A stretch of 64,000 bases of DNA from Silurus meridionalis (taxonomy: Eukaryota > Chordata > Actinopteri > Siluriformes > Siluridae), in assembly GCF_014805685.1 (NCBI RefSeq), contig NC_060896.1, positions 19,171,277 through 19,235,276 of the forward strand, in the 5' to 3' direction. Each line of letters begins with the position of its first letter. Position 1 is the stretch's first letter. Position numbers and translations under genes: made by a program. The notes beneath the pieces are model-generated. The model was not told where the DNA came from. It did no database searches and saw only the letters and a program-made list of their open reading frames with translations. Positions 23,752 through 37,440 of the stretch are shown piece by piece.

Positions 23752-24557
23752 GAATGCTTTCTAATGTCTGAATATTTTAGCTAAACTCTTTCATTGCTCT
23801 GAACATGAAGTCATTGGTCAGTAAATAAGCAAGAATGAACACAAATGCACCCCTGAGAGCTACTTTACTTGTATCAAGGTGAACTGTTTGTGCAACAGGT
23901 ACAATTAGTGAAGGTCACGTCAAGTCTTTTTGTAAGTTTGATGCAAAATTGATTTCAGTTCTGAAATCTATAGAAATGTACCATTTCTATAAAAAGCTCT
24001 TTAACACCAAGTATCTATTTATCGAATTCTAGCTAAATTCCTGAGCAGTATTGATTGATTTATTGTTATTATTGTAGAAACCATTAAAAGCTTAATCATT
24101 GCCATTGGAAATTTTGTCCTGACAAGATCACTGAACAAATATATTATGCATAACAGATGAATTTAGTTTTGGTGTTTGTTTGACTGAATAAAACGAAAAT
24201 CGGTTTATCATTTTAATGTATACACTCATAATCCTAGCTGAAACAAACAAATAAACACCTACACGAATGATGCTGCACTTTCCCTTTGTTTTGTTTCAGT
24301 AAAGTTAGATGTTCTGTATCCAAATTATAAGTATTTTTTGTTTGTTTTCTATTGCATGTTTGTATTTATTATTATCATAATATAATTTAATAACCCAGCC
24401 ATTGTCCTTTTATTTAATCAATCTAGTTAATTAGTGAATCCAGTGCAAAAAAAAAAAAAGATATAAATACATATATTTTTTTCTCTATTATTTCATTTGA
24501 GGTCAGAATAATGTTTTTCGAGAACTTTATTTTCAAGGTCTGCGGCCAATATACAGG

Positions 24558-24570
24558 ACAGCAGGGGGCA
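24558..24570 (+). promoter_or_regulatory. Candidate CTCF site upstream of foxa3
   Basis: acagcagggggca fits the CTCF core CCASYAGRKGGC in plus orientation, about 530 bp before the foxa3 ATG. Confidence 0.45.
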
Positions 24571-24639
24571 AAAGGGATTCGTCCTGAGGCCTGGAAAGCC
24601 GGAAGGAGGAGGAATGAAATGATGGTAATATATTTAAAC

Positions 24640-24710
24640 GAGGCGTCGATGGGGCGTGGCCTTCTTTTTTATACCTGAGCTTAAAGCCGGCTGAACTTTT
24701 ACCTCAACAC
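24640..24710 (+). promoter_or_regulatory. Candidate foxa3 core promoter
   Basis: A GC/CACCC-type box ggggcgtggc (24651-24660) is followed by a TATA-like ttttatac (24667-24674), predicting a start near 24700 and a 5'UTR of about 385 nt. That leader contains a 30-codon upstream ORF (24810-24902). Start site not observed. Confidence 0.45.
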
Positions 24711-25086
24711 ACATACACACATTCACACACACATACACACACACACACACACTGTGCCTGGACTCAGGCCCTCAGACGGAGCACGGTGCACGCACTGCTC
24801 CACAGCTGGATGCTTTTCCCTCTATTTCTTCTATGTCTGGATTTTACTCTAAAACATTTCAGTGATCAACCGAAGATGTTTTTGGTAATGAGACTGTTAT
24901 AAGTACATGAAAAAGAAATCCCACTTTCAGAAGAATTTGTTGGTTTTAAACCCACAATATTATTGGAGCTCGCGGTGATTGGATTTTTTTTTTGGGAGAT
25001 ATTTTCGAATGAATATCTAACCGGATCCAGACATTTGGTAATTTTGTGAACGAGACTTTATATCATCCAGGTTTTTTTTCTTTGGG

Positions 25087-25201
25087 ATGTTGAGCTCCGT
25101 GAAAATGGAAAGTCATGAAATACCGGAGTGGAGCGGATTTTACAGCGACGCCAGTGAGGTAAAATACGCACCTTAAACACGAGCGCACATTAAAGACTGG
25201 C

Positions 25202-25257
<56 letters not shown>

Positions 25258-27648
25258 TCTGTACGGCCATCGGGTTTAGTAAAATTTATTGTTTTAACTC
25301 AGTCCTGTTGCTCTAAGTTTTTGTAATGAATCAATTCCATAATAAAACCGCTATATTTTTACGTGTCATATGAACGCATGAGCTCATTATTAACTGCAAA
25401 GTTTATATTTGGTTTATAGAATAAATAAAACCTATGAGTCATTTCGGACATTCATATAAATCTAATTTAATAATGTAAATCAGACTTGGATGTGGATAAA
25501 TAGTTTTGAACTAAAAAAAATAAATACAAGGAGTTTTATTTGTACCAACAATCCTCTATTTATGCCTTTATGAATCAAGAGAAATATGACATATTTTAAC
25601 CAATATTTCTTCCTGAAATTCGAATAAACCGCTTGTAAATTGCAGCGCTTTCCCCGCCAATTTAACACACACATACACTTCATTCTTCTTCTTCTTCTTA
25701 CTATTATTATTATTATTATTATAATTATTATTATTATTAATAATTGTTTTTTTTGTTGATGATGTGGGTGATGTTGCTGTTGACCAAATTTAAAACGAAT
25801 TTTACGATCAACATTAATAAGTGATTATTAGATATAGAGTCCATCCAAGTATTTCATACACCACGTCCTTCAGCATTTGTCCATAAATCAATATAAATAT
25901 AACTGCCCTTTAAAAGAATCATAAAATAATTCCATGAAAATAAATATGAAAAAAATACCTAAACTGTACATGTTTATTAATCCAAAAGAAAATGTTGTGA
26001 AACAGAAAAAGTAAATAAGGTGAATCATATTTTTTCTATTTGTTCCTGTATTGGTAGATCCAGAGACAGTTTGAACAATACGTCATTGCATCTGATGTGT
26101 AATAGAAACGGAATCATTAAAAAAAACCATATTTTTTCCAAAAATAATTACAAGTAAACTCATAAGCAGAATTCTATATTTATATATAATATATAACTCT
26201 CTATGTTAAGACTGTAAACTGGTTTTGAAAAGTATTACAAAAATATTTTTAGAATCTAGCAAAGTAATCTGATACAAAATGTGTATTTATATACGTTTAC
26301 ATTTTTTTAAATTTATTTGCTAAAATATTCTTATTTAAATATATAATCCTAAATTCAGTCACAGTACTGTGTATCCAAGGTGTTTATTCATTACAGTGAT
26401 AATGTTATATTATATGTTTCCAAATCCAAAGTGTAATTTTTTTTTTTACAGATGTATTCCTCTGCAAGTGCCATGAATTCTGTGAGTAGTCTGAACAGTT
26501 ACATCAACCTGAACCCAGCTGGCTCGAGTGCAAGCATGAACATGGGATATGGAAACCCAGGTCTTAACACCATGGGAGGAGCATCCAGTCACATGAACCT
26601 GGGCACCTCTTTAAACACAAGCTCATTAACCCAATTAAGTCCTTCATCTTCATCCCTGGCTCCACTTTCTCACTACCAGAGCATGAATCAGCCCATCTCT
26701 CAGCTCACTTATTCATCTCCACCAGCACTGAATCGTGCTAAGGAAGTGCCCAAGCCATATCGTCGCACTCTGACCCATGCCAAGCCACCATACTCGTACA
26801 TCTCACTAATCACAATGGCAATCCAACAGTCGACCAACAAGATGCTAACCCTGAATGAGATCTACCAGTGGATCATGGATTTGTTTCCATACTACCGCGA
26901 GAACCAACAACGCTGGCAGAATTCAATCCGCCACTCGCTTTCCTTCAATGACTGCTTCGTTAAAGTTGCACGTTCACCCGATAAGCCTGGGAAAGGTTCC
27001 TACTGGGCGCTTCATCCCAATTCAGGCAACATGTTTGAGAACGGATGCTACCTGAGGCGCCAGAAGCGCTTCAAAATCGACGACAAGCCGGGAAAGAAGG
27101 GTGGGGGAAAGTCTCAGGATGGTATGAACTCTAAACATGGGAATAGCGAAGGTGTGCATGAGGATCGAAGCCCTGGTACAGGCTCATCTGATGGTGCCGA
27201 TTCAGCCCAGTCTGATGTTTCCCATCCTGGCTCTGCATCTGATGAGCAGCAAATGAGTCTAGCACCACTAGACGGTCCACCTCAAAGCGCAATTCCATCC
27301 TCTATGCCGCCTTCTGGATCTCACCTGCACTCCGAGGGCATGAACACGAGTCCTCATCTGCTTTCCAGTTCTATCCAGCATCATCACCTGGATATGCAGA
27401 ATGACCCACTCAAGTCCATGGACCCACAGTACAACTTCAACCACCCATTCTCCATCACCAACCTCATGTCTAATGAGCAGAAAATGGAGCTCAAGTCATA
27501 CCAAGATCATGTCATGGCTTACAATGGCTACGCTGCTTCATCCCCTGTGGCCGCCAAACAGATTTATGACAGCGCTGGACCCTCAAGCATTGACTCAGGC
27601 GCCTATTACCAGACCCTCTACAGTAGGTCTGTGCTAAACGCATCCTAG
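25087..27648 (+). CDS. foxa3: Forkhead box A3 transcription factor
   Basis: DNA-binding pioneer-type factor of endoderm and liver. Two coding exons, 25087-25158 (24 codons, donor GAG|GTAAAA) and 26452-27648 (acceptor tttacAG), giving 422 residues. The start [15 protein letters not shown] fits the FOXA N-terminal motif. The forkhead domain is at about 133-232 ([18 protein letters not shown] to LRRQKRFK), with recognition-helix text [17 protein letters not shown]3-type features are [24 protein letters not shown] before QQRWQ, and SYWALHP. The C-terminal transactivation motifs are [12 protein letters not shown] and the end [14 protein letters not shown]. The 1.29-kb intron contains (AAT)n at 25203-25255. 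The exon-1/exon-2 split after ~24 codons is usual for FOXA genes. FOXA1, FOXA2 and FOXA4 fit less well. No defect seen. Confidence 0.95.
25203..25255. repeat. (AAT)n array in foxa3 intron
   Basis: About 17 pure units just after the splice donor. Confidence 0.95.
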
Positions 27649-28698
27649 ACAGGTGTTTTCCATTGGTTTTTTTGGACTAATCAAGTTGTCAGAAACCCTA
27701 TGATTGGTACCAGGCCTCTAACACAATGGAAACAGACTTTTATTTATCTGCTTCTGGCTACATTTCTTGAAATACATCGAAATGTTATTGGATTTGATAA
27801 AAGCAGAGTCTGTAAATGAAAAAAAAAAAATTCCAAGTGCTTACCCTGCTTTTCATCTTAACTTTTTTTAACCTTTCCAAGCTTCCACATCAGTTGAACT
27901 GTAAACACAATTTTGTGAAAGGAGAGTTTATAAACTCCTCAAAGGCCTCAGTCAAAGGCAGTCAATCAGCCAAGATATGTTTTGGGTCTGATGTTTGCTT
28001 TTTTAATTTTGGATTGGAACTACAGGCCTAACAAAGCTAACAGTTGAGAGAAGCTTATAGCCAACAGATTAGAAGCATATGAAGGGCAGGTTAAGATTAT
28101 TCTTTTTCAGTCCATAGCTGATATCACTCCACATGAGCATCAGACTCTCGTGGGAGGTGTTGGCTATCATCTCAAGGCTGGAATTAGACGTTAGAAGTTA
28201 TATGGTTCAGTTTATTTGTATATTTAGTGTTTAATACAGAATTGTCCTATCTATTTTTTAAATGTTTACGTACACATGGTGTTACTGAGCCAAACATGGC
28301 CTGTTAAGGTGAGTGCTAAACTGGCACACTGTTAGTAAAGTAGTCTTGGCTGATCAACTACATTTGTGGTAAGGGATGACTGTATATAATATTCTTGACC
28401 AAATTTCCAAATTAACAGCCTTATTGAATTAGGTTACACTGCAGAAACTGATTACCAACAACACAAGCCTCTGCACATAGGCCAGTCTGACGAATACAAT
28501 CGATTTTGTTGAACCTTTGGCCTTTTTAAGGTCAGGGTCTTTTGCTAAATAGCAGAATGAAATACAAACGCAAAATGTGTATATACACTGTCTTTGGCAA
28601 AAGGGGAAAAGCCATTTATTTATGAAGGGAAGAAATTAATATATCTTATTTTTCTTTTTTGTGTTTTGGGATTAATATGGGTTGTATATTTTGTGTCT

Positions 28699-28757
<59 letters not shown>

Positions 28758-29460
28758 CGTGCATGTGTGTATGCGTGTGTGCGCGTGTGGGTGTGTGTGG
28801 GTGGGTGTGTGTTGAAGTAACTCTGTTGCTACAGTACAGTCTCATGTTACAGCATAGCGTGGCGTTTCTGTTAGCATAAAGTGCGCAAATGTGTAATGTT
28901 GCATTGCTTCATGTGTAATGACTTTTTTTTTTAATATGCCAAAAAACTGTGGTAAACATTTTGGCTCAAAGCCCTTTTCTAGTAATTAAACTCAGTCTTA
29001 ATATTAAGAAAATAATTGTTCTGTTATCATTTGTATGCCACAGCAAAGACATAATAGTGCAAAGTGCTAGACATGCATCTATATTCCTTTGTTAATTTTA
29101 CAGAAATCACTTTTTATGTATATTTGGAATATCCTCATTTGTTATACTTTTCCTTATTTATTAAGCTGAATATGACTTAATATAATGATAAATTGGTTGT
29201 AAGGGCAATTACACAAGAACTGTTTTACCCATGTCCAATGCAGTTAACAAGAATGCCTGAGGTTTAGTTTTAAGGGACACTAATGTGAATTTTGAATTCG
29301 AATTGTATAACAGGAAATTATATGTACTGACTGCATTGTCAAGTTTCGATAGCCTATTACTTTTTCCATACACATAAAAGAGCTAAACAAAATGACATTA
29401 TAATGATAAAATCATAAAGTGATATAGTCTAGGCATTCAGTTAAGACAAAATAAATGCCA
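27649..29460 (+). other. Probable foxa3 3'UTR and downstream DNA
   Basis: No gene seen. The sequence is non-repetitive until a (TG)n tract at 28702-28812. Polyadenylation candidates are ATTAAA (28985-28990) and AATAAA (29450-29455); I cannot choose between them. Confidence 0.35.
28702..28812. repeat. (TG)n microsatellite, degenerate at its end
   Basis: Pure TG followed by TGCG/GGTG variants. Confidence 0.95.
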
Positions 29461-30535
29461 TCCTTTAATAGAAGCAAATATTCATCAGTAGTCTGTGCCA
29501 ATGTTAGCCAATGTGCTGCAGTGGCTAAGTTGCATTTATGGAATTTTTAACACACACTATATACAGGACCATTATTAGTCAGTCTTGTAAGTTTTAGCCA
29601 TCTGTGTATTTTGTGGGTGTCCCTAAACATATATCGACTGTGCCATGTATTGGTACTTTACAGGTTACTGGCATGTATGTAAGTGTAAAATGCGTATAAA
29701 AAATCAGGGACATGTGATTAATCGAATAATCTGATGACCCATGAAATCATTAAGAAACTGTGGTAAACAATACAATTATTATAAGGCCCATGTACATTTG
29801 CTAGCGGCACACAGTAAAGCTTTTGACTTAAAAAAAAAGGTAATATAAAAAGGTGACAACATCACCGACTAACTAAATTACATATACAACCTATCAGGCC
29901 ATGTTAGATTTGGTAGCTGGATACACTTATGGTGAGCAATGTTTTTCCTTTTCTTTTTTACACAAATATAATCGCTAATCCCAACAGGAAAGAAAATGTA
30001 AACATGTTCTTTGAGACTGAATGCTAACTCCCAAATGTAAACCCATTCCTCAGTCAGAGACTTCTTCAGTTCCATAGATAGGGAGTTAAATGTATGCCAA
30101 ATAGCCACATATAACCATAGGAATAATTTCTGTCAAGCAATAACAAAAGTGTTTCTTTTCACATATAGTAATTTAAACTGATTGCCTGAGCATGGTTACA
30201 AAGAGTGAAAAAGTTCATTTACACACAGTACATTGCACTAGTGACCCCCTCTTTATAAGAAAGGGGGCACAGTCAATTTGTTACAACAAAGCCTTTAACC
30301 TACTTTATTTCACAACAAAAGATTCAAATCAAATTGATGACATCATGCTAATGTGTCACTTGTTGATCATCCCAGACTTTTTACTTTTTTAAGTTTTACT
30401 TTCCTGTTATGTCATAATTAAAGGTTTGGAATGAGGGAAACCATTTCAGGTCAGAAATGTGTTATTGTTGTTTTTTATTTAAACTCTCTGCTTTCTATCC
30501 TCAAAGAAAGCCACATTAATATGTGTAAAAAATAA

Positions 30536-30540
<5 letters not shown>

Positions 30541-30634
<94 letters not shown>
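30541..30634. repeat. (TA)n microsatellite
   Basis: About 43 TA units with one TTA break. Confidence 0.97.
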
Positions 30635-31120
30635 GTACAAAAGCTTGTTATATGTTGTGTTTGCCATGTTTGTTTCTTATTAAAAACATAATTTGGGGGA
30701 CTGTTGAGTTACTGAACTTATTTTAAGTTTACACTTGGACGTTATAAAACACAACTGGGGTCACCTACACATTTGTTCATATTAAAATTATGTAACAAAC
30801 ATTTGACAAAATATTAAATGCTAATTAAAAAATGTGTTTTATAGTACATTATAAACCAAATAAATTCATTAAATATTTAATCAGCTATTAAGCATTATAA
30901 GCATAATAAGTCTAATTTTCTAGCATCATTTTGTGAATACCAACATAGCTACTAATTGAAATTAAATAGAATAAATATTTTTATGTTCAGTCCTAATGAA
31001 CTCCTGGTGCAAATAGTTTCTGAAAAAAAAATTATACCATTTGACCATATCCATTCCTCAAACTGGATAGAAGCACAAAGTCATGGTAAATTCCTTAAAT
31101 AAACTCAGTGAGCTAGACAC

Positions 31121-31127
31121 GCACACA

Positions 31128-31186
<59 letters not shown>
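31121..31186. repeat. (AC)n microsatellite
   Basis: Pure AC after a short impure lead-in. Confidence 0.95.
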
Positions 31187-31189
<3 letters not shown>

Positions 31190-33035
31190 CACTCTTATAT
31201 GAGTGAAAAGGACCACAGTTTCCTCAGAAAAACAGATGCAGTCTTATAACAGCGTGTATGCGGTTTTTCGAGGTCACATGGTAATTACATTTCGGAACGA
31301 TAATAACACTGCTGTTTAATACATTTTTTTTGCTGGCAAGCAATATACTTGAAATCTTTCTCAAACACAGATATGGGCAAAAATAAGAAGTATTAAATTG
31401 TACTGTTATACGAAACACACAGTTTAGGATATTTTGGGATGAAAAGATTACAGCACAGTGTGTAAAGATTACAGCATTGGACATTCCAGCTCTTATGAAG
31501 TGTGCAAATACACATGGTTATTATTTAAACTGGTGCATGTTTGCAATGTTACATTTTCCAGAGGATTGTGATATTTTAAAGTCTAGCCTGTTAAACAGAA
31601 TTCTGTTTATTTGTCACACTGAAGGACCACACAAATGTTTTGATATCACAGTAATTGCCTTGACTGCCTTTATTTTCACTCTTTATATTGCTGTTAAATG
31701 AAAAAATGTCAGTACATTAATGCTGGTAGTAGCAAATCCAATCTAATCTTTCAAAATTCATGTAATTTTTTATCAACCAAAAAAAGACAAGTTAAAATTA
31801 AGTTAGATGATAGTAATTCTTTTGGTCATTTGCTGCAAGTTTGCATTAACCTCCCACAAACAGTCCTGGTAAGAAAATTTAGTTCAATGTTACTCACTTT
31901 AAAGTATGCAAAATTAGGTTATAATTCTTTTTCTCCTTCCCTTTTATAGAATACATAGTTAAGATGGACATCTTAGAAGCTCACTACACATGCCATTAAA
32001 TGTCTCTCTTTGTACCTGTGCAAATTTACTTTGGATTACATATAACCTGACCGTAAATTAGAAGTGCCAAGTTTGAAGTAAAAATAAACAGCTCATTCAA
32101 AATCTGTAGTCGTAATGAATTAGTTTTCATCTTGGCATGTTGCACCAGTTAATGTGTGCACACGCATGATTCACAATTACAGTAATACATAAGTAAAGGT
32201 CAAAAAGGAAAAGAAACAAGACACACCGAATTTTTAGGTATGACATATACACATCATTACGACTTCAAGGTTTAAAACCATTAGGAGATAGATGTTTAAA
32301 AATGCATTTGATGATTGTAAATGGCCTAGAAACTTTATACCTTATTCCATTATTATAATGAAGGATTTTTTGCCATCTCTGTCAAACATATGCTTTGATG
32401 CTAGCAAGGTGGGTAGACAAGCAACAAACTAGGCACCAGACCAAAGAGGCTTAATTATCTTCTGTTATTTTTATTCACTTTATTTTTATTTTCTTTTTGT
32501 GACCTTACTACAATCACTGACCAGTCAAGCTATTACTTTACTTAAATGTTGAAATGGCAGTGTGCGGATTTATTATAATTCTCTCATTTTTTTCATTGTG
32601 TGCACATCTAAACAAACGTTCAATCCATTGATTCCCTAGTGAGCATATATATTGCGGAATATTAGCTGTATTTAGCATTTACTGATGTAATAAACGTATA
32701 CAAATGTAATGGAACATTCTGATACCATTTCAGCATTTTAATGCATTCTTCATGTGAACAAAACAAGTCCATTTTCTTACAAGTTACTCTGCTGCCATTC
32801 CAAAAAGTGACAAATTGATTTTATCCTAGTGTAATGACACCTAACTAGGGATAATATATATGAGGCTGCAAGTAAACAGTCAGTTCTTAAAGATTATCAG
32901 ACCCGAAAAGAACTGATGTAACACAAATTGCTAAAGAATTTAATATTTCCTATGGTACAAAAGTTTTACAACAGAGAGTGTATTTACATTACATTTGGAA
33001 CTGTTTAGCCTCAGGTCTGAGAACCATTACAAATA

Positions 33036-33318
33036 ATTCATAGTTTTGACGTGGCCTCCAAATTCCCTAGATCTCAATCCTATCAATCTTTCAGAGGTGT
33101 TGGACAAAAAGTCTGATCCATAGAGACCCCAATTTGCAACTGCAGAATTTAAAGCATCTGATGCTAACACCTTGGTGCCAGTTACCACAGCACACCTTCA
33201 AAAGCCTTGTAAAATGCATGACTTGATGTGTCAGAGCTGTTTGGGTGGAACAAGGGAGACCTACCCTGACCTACACTTTAGCTGGTGGATTTAATGTTGT
33301 GGCTGATTGGTGTATATA
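33036..33318 (+). mobile_element. 3' end of a decayed Tc1-like transposon
   Basis: 'cctccaaattccctagatct', 'ttggtgccagttaccacagc', 'acaagggagacctacc' and 'tttaatgttgtggctgattg' follow the order of a Tc1-type transposase C-terminus and 3' terminus. Frames are broken. Confidence 0.65.
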
Positions 33319-33424
33319 AAATGCCACACATGCAGAAACGTGCTAAAAACATGAATTGCTTAGGAAAGAATCTTTCTCCTTTCTGGTTAGTAGTTAAGTA
33401 TTTAAGACATTTTGCTCAGCAGGT

Positions 33425-33502
33425 CATCAGTCCCTTAATAAATAATATAGTTGTAAATTACTCTGGATAAGGGTGTTTGCCAAAAGCTATACATGTAATA
33501 GT
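33425..33502 (+). mobile_element. SINE tail fragment
   Basis: 'actctggataagggtgtttg' followed by 'ccaaaagctatacatgtaa' is the SINE tail also seen at 16270-16436. Head absent. Confidence 0.5.
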
Positions 33503-33759
33503 AAACAGTGTAATGGAGTGTAATGTCAGCTGAATTTAATTTATAGGCCAAATATAAAATATAGTATAATCATTAATTACTAGTTAATCATGTGTCTATA
33601 TTATTAATACTGTGAGGTAAGGTAAAATTACCAAAGTTTATCTACTGATCAGGTCTTATTATTGTTTATGAAGACAAATTATATTTTTATTCAAATAATT
33701 AATTAATCCTTGTGTTCTGCAGGAAGAGATGGCCAGTTCCTTAATCTTAGTAACTGTCA

Positions 33760-34330
33760 TATCCTGGTCAGGGTGTGGTCGGTCCAAAACCAGTATTGGG
33801 AATTCTCAGCATGAGGCACTATGCCTACATGCATTTAAAAAAAAATTGACAAACAGAAATTTAGACTAGACATTTCACCTGCCTGCATGTCAGAATCAGG
33901 TGGGATTGCAACATAGGGAGACACCACATGGACTGCAACCTGAGCTCAGGATTCAACAGGGGACCCTGGAGTTGTGAGGTGGCAACACTATACGTTGCAG
34001 TTGTATATTTGCAAAATAGTCATCATATATTAATAGTAATAGACAGTATATTTACAGTGATATAACTAGTAGTAATTGGGTCATAGATCCAGGGGCCTTT
34101 TCCAGGAAAATCAGGGCACCAGACAGGGGACAGCCTGGTGCCAAACCATCACAGGGCACATTTGCACACACATGTCTACACGTGGCTACAACATGCGATT
34201 TTGGAGGAAATCCTAGAAATCCAGTAGGGACACAAGTAAAACATGAATCTATGTGGGATTCAAACCCCAACCCAAGCAATAAAAGGCCAGCATGCAAACC
34301 CCTAGGATTTTTCCCGGTTATAAATAACAC
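33760..34330 (-). mobile_element. Decayed SINE-like repeat, reverse orientation (two partial copies)
   Basis: Minus-strand text resembles the common 'ggcacggtggc..gcacgttcgcctcac' fish repeat: 'gaggtggcaacacta', 'aggggacagcctggtgcc', 'atcacagggcacatttgcac', 'gggattcaaaccccaaccc'. Strongly diverged. Confidence 0.45.
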
Positions 34331-35777
34331 AACAGCAATGTGGTCCTAGATTTTTTTTACCCCAAATCGCTCCGTGCCACTCCTTATGGCATTGTCTTCC
34401 ACCCTCACTTATCATTATGGGGAATTTTTAATTATTAGCTAACCTTTAGACAGTATACTAAAACATGCTGTTTTATTAATTCTGGTTATTTAACCATCCA
34501 AGTCTTCTAGAATGCTTCAATAAACTTCAAAGTTTATTCTTTCTTTTAATTGCTGCTGCTCCTCTATCTAATGTCATTGTTAACCATATGGTTCACTCAT
34601 ACCAATAGAAGAGCATTTTATGGTAGATTTGCAATTCGTTGTCTTTACGGTTTTTGTTCGATTTTGAGTGAATTACAATAGTGGCTGCCAAGATTTTACA
34701 TTCAATGAACACTTGTTCATGAAGTAACCACTATAAAGTATGCTTGTTAGAATAGATGGCTATGGCCTTCAATGGCTATTTAACTAGATATGGATTGTAG
34801 TAGATATGTCTCTATGTTGCACACAGTGGTGCTTTGGTGTCAAAGTTGATAAGACCAGAATTACACTGATAGGGTTTCCAAAGAAACAGAAAAAGATGAC
34901 GGGCCTTTCTCACCTGTGTCCTTATCTGCTCCATGACACAGTTACCTTGGAAAACAAACACGTCATTTGACAAAGGAAGAAAAAAGGCCTAAAAATATGG
35001 ATGTGACAACATACTCTGATGTGACTGTGAAATCTAAATTAGTAAAATCATTAGCATAACGCATTGTTGATTTTCTTCACATTTCTGTCATTTGAAATGT
35101 TGGTTTGTGCATTAATTGTCCACTCACAACCACCTGTTGTCCTGTTGATTCATATAGTTAGGTAACTAATTATCCCTAGCTAGAGGGTTACAATAGGGTC
35201 GACTATTAGTAGAGAAGTAAATGTGACCAATTTTTTTCTGCACAAAACGTATTAGAATTCAGAGTAGTTGCATGCTTGCCACTAATCTAATTGTATTTTA
35301 GCCAGACAGATGCTGTTTATTAAGATCAACAAAAAGCATCTAGGTGAATGAGAGAGTGGCGGAAATTCTACATTTCTACATTTCTTTTTTTAATTGTATT
35401 GTCTTTTAACTGCTTTCTTATCTTTCTTTCTCTTTGTGTTTGTTTATTCTCCTGTTTAATTCCTCCAGGAAATGCACATGTACTGTAGTTTATTTTGATT
35501 TGAGGGTTTTTGTAAAAGATGTTACAGTTGCATTTTAGAAAAAAGGGCATGGCCTGGGTGAACACAACTGTTTGTTTACAGGTGGTGCAGATAATGTCAG
35601 GTAAGGAGGATAGGGAAAGAGAGAAAACGCACCCTTCCCTGAAGATGTAAAACATTGAAATATCCTATACTGTATCCTGGAGGAGGAACATGCTCTGTTT
35701 ACACAAGTGAGTTTTAAAGAAAGCGTTTAAGCCACCCGTTCATGCCTCAGGCTGTTTCTTCAGTTATGACACATCTG

Positions 35778-35780
<3 letters not shown>

Positions 35781-35815
<35 letters not shown>

Positions 35816-35865
35816 TGTGTGTGAGAGAGAGAGAGAGAACGAGAGAGAGAGAGAGAGAGAGAGAC
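35781..35865. repeat. (GT)n-(GA)n compound microsatellite
   Basis: GT run passing directly into GA run. Confidence 0.95.
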
Positions 35866-36815
35866 ATCCGTCTTGTGCTTAGTGTTGACTGGCATTACAA
35901 CTAATGCATGTCTGGCAGCATTAAAAAGAGATCATTGATTAAAAGAAGACACTGTTCAAATAAATAATTGATAATAATAACTGACATCACTATGGTTTTG
36001 AATTGAACTGATGATTGTGGATTTGTTAATTAACACTTGAGATGTTTAATTTAATAATTGTGATGAATGAAAGGCAAACACCTCACAGCACAAACTGTTA
36101 AAAAAATATAAAAAATAATTAAATGTTTTTTTATTAGTGATTTCTTATTGTAAATCACTTGACTCATTTTACAGCTTAGAAAACAAGTTTAGCTTTTTTT
36201 TTCATGTCTTGTTATAAAAGTGTTCTAATATTATTTTCTTCTTATTATTTTTATTAAGAAACTAATTAGCTTATTAGAATATTTTTTATGTATGTTGTGC
36301 TGTGCCTTCGATAAGGTGCTGGTTACTCTGTCGTGAGAGGAGTGAAGTCAATGTGAAGTCAATGAACATTGAAAGCCATGTCTCAAATTGAATGTTACAC
36401 ACTGTTTAGCTTACACAGTACAAATGACAGAGACTAAATGAAATGTCCTAATGACATCATTACACTTATTACTACAATAGTAAAAAAAAAAAACGAACAC
36501 ATTTACTGTCTTTTAAGTGTTTCTATGTGTGTGTGTATGTGTGAACTTTGTCAGTGTTCATTTGGGTTCATTCTAATATTTAACCCATAATAAAATATAC
36601 AGTTTTACCAACGTATAAAGGCATAAATAAGGCTTTGTATAAAGACTAAATAGAGCTGAACTTATTTAGTATTAGTGCTTTTACGGTATAGTCATACTGT
36701 GTTTTAATGCACAATTAGTTGTGTGAACTGTGTGAGCTGGAGGACAGAGTGTACTGTCTCAGTGTGTTCACCAGGCTTCCAAGTGTGTGTGAGTGTGTGT
36801 CTACGTGTGTGCATG

Positions 36816-36818
<3 letters not shown>

Positions 36819-36878
<60 letters not shown>
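36819..36878. repeat. (GT)n microsatellite
   Basis: About 29 pure GT units. Confidence 0.95.
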
Positions 36879-36880
<2 letters not shown>

Positions 36881-37060
36881 AAGATAAGGATGTGGACTTT
36901 GCTCATGACGGTGTGGTAGGTGAGGCTAGCTCGGCCTCTGATTAGCAAAAAGAGAAATACGACATGATTAAATTTTCCTCACAGAGAAAGACAGGCAGAT
37001 TGATTTGTGTTTGATCACTGGGTAAACAAAGTGCATACGAGCCACAGTCTTTTTCATTCT

Positions 37061-37072
<12 letters not shown>

Positions 37073-37111
<39 letters not shown>

Positions 37112-37203
37112 ATGAGCTCCAATAATTACTTTACATAAATATAGCTCAACAACAGGACATCCATTGCTAAGTTGTTAAAATTACTGGAGGATTTAAAATG
37201 TAT

Positions 37204-37281
<78 letters not shown>
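37073..37281. repeat. Two (AC)n microsatellites
   Basis: AC runs at 37073-37107 and 37207-37281, about 100 bp apart. Confidence 0.95.
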
Positions 37282-37282
<1 letters not shown>

Positions 37283-37335
37283 TCCAAACTTATCCATATT
37301 CATTATGCCAATACTAATAAAAATCTCATGTTGTC

Positions 37336-37440
<105 letters not shown>

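Larger units (their letters stand above)
29461..33035. other. Gene-poor AT-rich stretch
   Basis: No exon or recognisable transposon. Contains (TA)n at 30541-30634 and (AC)n at 31121-31186. Short open frames here have no family features. Confidence 0.6.

Noticed and set aside
25087..27648. FOXA1, FOXA2 or FOXA4 identity
   Set aside because: [21 protein letters not shown] and the C-terminal end fit FOXA3 better, and irf2bp1 is adjacent.
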